DNA from: Solirubrobacterales bacterium
GTDB taxonomy: Bacteria > Actinomycetota > Thermoleophilia > Solirubrobacterales > Solirubrobacteraceae
Assembly: GCA_025964065.1 (NCBI GenBank)
Contig: JAOPZO010000348.1
Span: forward strand, 1 to 6,905
Direction of reading: 5' to 3'
DNA length: 6,905 nt
Shown piece by piece: positions 5,280-6,905 of the stretch. The position numbers were made by a program, and so were the translations under genes. How positions within the stretch are numbered: position 1 is the stretch's first letter; the number at the start of each line of letters is the position of its first letter. The notes beneath the pieces are model-generated. The model did no database searches. It saw only the letters and a list, made by a program, of their open reading frames with translations, and was not told where the DNA came from.

Positions 5280-6113
5280 ATGAGCGACCGCTTCACCGGA
5301 GGGTCCGAGGTCGGGCTCCCGGCCCCGGCTCCCGGGGCGAACCTGCCACGAATCGCCGTGGTCGACACGGACTCGGGCTTCCTGCAGGTGCTCGGCAAGC
5401 GCCTCGAGCGGTTGGGCTGGGAGCACCGCGTGCTCGCGACGCCGGTGCCGGTCGAGACGATCGTGGCGATGCGCCTGAGCGCCGTCGTGGTGGACCTGGG
5501 CGCGCTCGGCGCCCACGGCTGGGAGTACCTCGAGAAGCTCTCCACGGGCCTGCCGGGCCTCGGCATCGTGGTCTGCACGGGCCAGTCCACCGTCGCCCAG
5601 CGCGTGCGCGGGCTCCGCTCGGGCGCCGACGACTGGCTCACGAAGCCCTGCCATCCCGAGGAGCTCATCGCCCGGGTGGAGGCCGTCGTGCGCCGCCGCC
5701 GACGCACGGAGGCGCGCGACACGTCCGCGGCCGTCGTCTCGGGCGAGCTCGTGATCCGCGCGGACCAGTTCCAGGCGTTCGTGGGGGAGGCCTCCGTCGA
5801 CCTCACCCGCCGCGAGTTCGAGCTCATCTCGCTCCTGGCGAGCGCCGAGGGCCGGGTCCTCGAGCGCGAGGAGGTCTACCAGCGCGTCTGGGGCTACGCG
5901 ATGGCCCGCGGTGACCGCTCCGTGGACGTCTTCGTGCGCAAGTTGCGCCAGAAGCTCGACAGGGCCTCGCCCGAGTGGCGGTACATCCACACGCACTTCG
6001 GCGTCGGCTACCGCTTCACGCCGGAGCTCGTGGACCCGGACGCGGGGCGGCGCGCGGCCGTCGACGGCGCCGTGGCTGCGGCGGATGCGGACACGCTCGT
6101 GCCCGTCGCCTGA
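5280..6113 (+). CDS. PhoB/RegX3-like response regulator (receiver plus winged helix)
   Basis: This 277-residue OmpR-family regulator has a receiver domain at about 24-140 and a winged-helix DNA-binding domain at about 154-250. The phosphoacceptor is probably Asp72 (VVVDLGAL), with Thr100 and Lys122 (WLTKPC) as the usual switch residues. The acidic pocket is altered: the sequence is VVDTDS, so Asp29 is kept but the second acidic position is Thr30, with Asp31 next. The effector domain has REFELI, the recognition stretch GDRSVDVFVRKLRQKL and the wing IHTHFGVGYRF. Where PhoB has Arg in its VRG wing, Phe is found. Direct placement after phoU and a nearby PHO box argue for a role in phosphate control, probably as PhoB/PhoP/RegX3. 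No partner kinase follows it, so phosphorylation must come from elsewhere. A 20-residue disordered N-terminus and an Ala-rich C-terminal tail extend the usual length of about 230. Confidence 0.88.
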   Translation: MSDRFTGGSEVGLPAPAPGANLPRIAVVDTDSGFLQVLGKRLERLGWEHRVLATPVPVETIVAMRLSAVVVDLGALGAHGWEYLEKLSTGLPGLGIVVCTGQSTVAQRVRGLRSGADDWLTKPCHPEELIARVEAVVRRRRRTEARDTSAAVVSGELVIRADQFQAFVGEASVDLTRREFELISLLASAEGRVLEREEVYQRVWGYAMARGDRSVDVFVRKLRQKLDRASPEWRYIHTHFGVGYRFTPELVDPDAGRRAAVDGAVAAADADTLVPVA

Positions 6114-6128
6114 GCGGCCGGTCCGCGC

Positions 6129-6134
6129 TAGATT
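6129..6134 (+). promoter_or_regulatory. Candidate -10 element close to the membrane-protein start
   Basis: TAGATT fits a -10 hexamer and ends 9 nt before the ATG at 6144. A transcript from here would start within about two bases of the ATG and be leaderless or nearly so. The bases between (CGACGGCGG) do not form a convincing ribosome binding site. No clear -35 is visible, and readthrough from the regulator gene 30 nt upstream is an alternative. Confidence 0.42.
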
Positions 6135-6143
6135 CGACGGCGG

Positions 6144-6503
6144 ATGAGCACCGACGCCCGCAACGCCCTGATCGTCGTCGCGCTCGCCGCGGCGGTGTAC
6201 GCGATCCCGGGCGGCGGCGACAGCGCCGACTTCGTCGCGGCGCTGCTCGGGATCCTCATCACCGCGAGCTTCGCGTTCATCGGGTACCGCCTGTACCGTG
6301 AGAACCGCGTCGCGTTCTTCTCGCTCGGCGACCGCTACCGCGGGATGCTCTACGGCGCGATCGGCGCCATCGTCTTCGCGATGGCCGCCCGGGTGCGCCT
6401 CTTCGAGTCGGGGCCTGGCGCACTGCTGTGGGTCGTGCTCGTGGCGGGCGCGATCTACGCGCTGGTGCTCGTGTTCCGGCACCACCGCAGCTACGACTAC
6501 TGA
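6144..6503 (+). CDS. Small four-helix membrane protein of unknown function
   Basis: I do not recognise a named family. The 119-residue product has four likely membrane helices at about 8-22, 29-51, 68-86 and 92-111. Short charged loops join them: YRENR after helix 2, GDRYRG before helix 3 and RVRLFES after it. The C-terminus is RHHRSYDY. There is no enzyme motif and no cleavable signal peptide. The start at ATG 6144 is supported by the -10-like TAGATT just upstream and by the hydrophobic segment that begins a few residues in. It follows the response regulator by 30 nt on the same strand and is followed by a strong hairpin, so it may end the same transcription unit. Its codon use is like that of its neighbours, supporting a real gene. 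A role in phosphate sensing cannot be claimed from position alone. Confidence 0.8.
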   Translation: MSTDARNALIVVALAAAVYAIPGGGDSADFVAALLGILITASFAFIGYRLYRENRVAFFSLGDRYRGMLYGAIGAIVFAMAARVRLFESGPGALLWVVLVAGAIYALVLVFRHHRSYDY

Positions 6504-6508
6504 GCGCG

Positions 6509-6531
6509 CGCGGCGCCGCCGCGGCGCCGCG
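6509..6531 (+). terminator. GC-rich hairpin just after the membrane-protein gene, likely terminator
   Basis: Arms CGCGGCGCCG (6509-6518) and CGGCGCCGCG (6522-6531) are perfect reverse complements around a 3-nt loop. The hairpin begins 5 nt after the TGA at 6501-6503. No U-tract follows, which is common for terminators in high-GC actinobacteria but makes function less certain. It probably ends transcription coming from the phosphate module or the membrane-protein gene. Confidence 0.6.
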
Positions 6532-6546
6532 GTCGCCTCGCCCAAG

Positions 6547-6560
6547 CACCGCAGGCGGTG
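6547..6560. repeat. Short inverted repeat (second hairpin of the 3' region)
   Basis: CACCGC (6547-6552) pairs perfectly with GCGGTG (6555-6560). The natural form is a 5-bp stem with a 4-nt loop. It lies 15 nt after the first hairpin and could add to termination or be part of a larger structured RNA. Confidence 0.45.
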
Positions 6561-6564
6561 GGAG

Positions 6565-6597
6565 CCGGATGATCCGCCCCTGGTGGGGCCCATCCGG
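6565..6597. repeat. Nested inverted repeat (third hairpin of the 3' region)
   Basis: An outer pair CCGGATG (6565-6571) and CATCCGG (6591-6597) encloses an inner pair GCCCC (6576-6580) and GGGGC (6585-6589) with a TGGT loop. The two stems are separated by an uneven internal loop (4 nt on one side, 1 on the other). Two nested perfect stems are less likely by chance than one. It could act as a terminator for either strand or as a structured element. Confidence 0.5.
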
Positions 6598-6602
6598 ATC
6601 CC

Positions 6603-6639
6603 GGAGCGCACCCGCGAGCGGCTGACGGGGGCGCGCTCC
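6603..6639. repeat. Inverted repeat (fourth hairpin of the 3' region)
   Basis: GGAGCGC (6603-6609) is the perfect reverse complement of GCGCTCC (6633-6639), and CCC (6611-6613) can pair with GGG (6628-6630) inside it. The rest of the gap to the TadE-like gene (6640-6727) shows no clear gene or repeat. Confidence 0.42.
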
Positions 6640-6727
6640 CGCCGAGCGTCTTCCGCGCGTCGTCCTGCGCACTTCCGACGCATCCCCGTCTGGATTCGGC
6701 ACAGGGACCGCCTCGAGGCTTCCATGC

Positions 6728-6905
6728 ATGCCCCGCCCCACGGAACGCGGCCAGGCCAGCGTCGAGCTCGTCTCGCTGCTGCCGGTCCTCGTCGTCCTCG
6801 CCGCGCTTGCCTGGCAGGCGGCCCTCGCCGGGCAGGCCACGTGGCTCGCCGGCACCGCCGCACGGGCGGCGGCGCGGGCGCAGGCGCTGGGTCAGGACGC
6901 CGCGG
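6728..6905 (+). CDS. TadE-like pilus assembly / secreted-pseudopilin protein, N-terminus (partial)
   Basis: Fifty-nine codons are visible before the window ends. After a short charged start (MPRPTER) comes GQASVELVSLLPVLVVLAALAWQAALAGQ, the GQ-x-x-VE-plus-hydrophobic-helix pattern typical of TadE/TadG-like proteins of tight-adherence (Flp) pilus and related secretion loci. The Glu soon after the Gly-Gln and the single long helix are the diagnostic features. I prefer ATG 6728 over the overlapping ATG at 6724, because 6728 gives the family sequence and 6724 gives an Arg-rich frame with no likeness to anything. GAGG at 6715-6718 is a suitable ribosome binding site, 9 nt before the start. The gene seems to open a new unit unrelated to phosphate uptake. 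Confidence 0.72.
   Translation, partial: MPRPTERGQASVELVSLLPVLVVLAALAWQAALAGQATWLAGTAARAAARAQALGQDAA

Noticed and set aside
6114..6126. GCGG/CCGC inverted repeat between the regulator and the membrane-protein gene
   Set aside because: A 4-bp stem is expected by chance in this composition and no U-tract follows.
6569..6625. 18-residue open frame MIRPWWGPSGSRSAPASG with tandem Trp codons followed by a hairpin, resembling a Trp attenuator leader
   Set aside because: The next gene is TadE-like, not a tryptophan gene; the two TGG codons fall in the loop of a hairpin and the ribosome binding site is only 4 nt from the ATG. Coincidence is the simpler reading.
4032..6863. Very long minus-strand open frame (943 codons) opposite pstB, phoU, the regulator and the membrane protein
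   Set aside because: It spans several confident genes and intergenic regions, has biased composition and no motif; GC-rich DNA rarely gives stops in this frame.
1..6905. CRISPR array, insertion sequence, tRNA or rRNA gene, riboswitch
   Set aside because: I found no regularly spaced long repeats, transposase-like frames, terminal repeats or recognisable RNA-gene sequence on either strand.

Overview
The window comes from a very GC-rich chromosome with almost every third codon position G or C, GTG and TTG starts, and short start-to-stop spacings. This fits an actinobacterium. The 11-bp direct-repeat PHO boxes resemble those bound by PhoP in Streptomyces. A deep-branching class such as Thermoleophilia (Solirubrobacterales-like) is my guess, but nothing here proves a lineage.

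The main content is a complete phosphate-starvation module on the + strand. In order it holds a receiver-less PhoB/OmpR-type winged-helix protein (332-667), the phosphate-binding lipoprotein PstS (739-1758), the permeases PstC (1765-2682) and PstA (2685-3605), the ATPase PstB (3613-4506), the regulator PhoU (4509-5198) and a full-length PhoB/RegX3-like response regulator (5280-6113). From pstS to phoU the gaps are only 2-7 nt, so these five genes form one tight operon. PstS captures phosphate outside the membrane, PstCA carry it across, PstB supplies ATP hydrolysis, and PhoU couples transporter state to the sensor kinase. No histidine kinase is visible in the window.

The most interesting part is the control layer. 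Clusters of 11-bp repeats with a (T/G)TCAC core lie upstream of the winged-helix gene (255-298), across its stop codon and in front of pstS (642-685), and in reverse orientation in front of the response regulator (5208-5229). The first two clusters are each followed, after the same 16-nt gap, by similar -10-like hexamers. The lone DNA-binding domain is about half identical by eye to the C-terminal domain of the response regulator. It may therefore compete with the regulator or act on the same sites without needing phosphorylation.

The left edge (1-81) holds the likely start of a divergent gene on the minus strand, with a good ribosome binding site. To the right of the regulator are a small four-helix membrane protein of unknown function (6144-6503), a gene-free stretch with four hairpin-forming inverted repeats (6509-6639), and the start of a TadE-like pilus-assembly protein (6728 to the window end).
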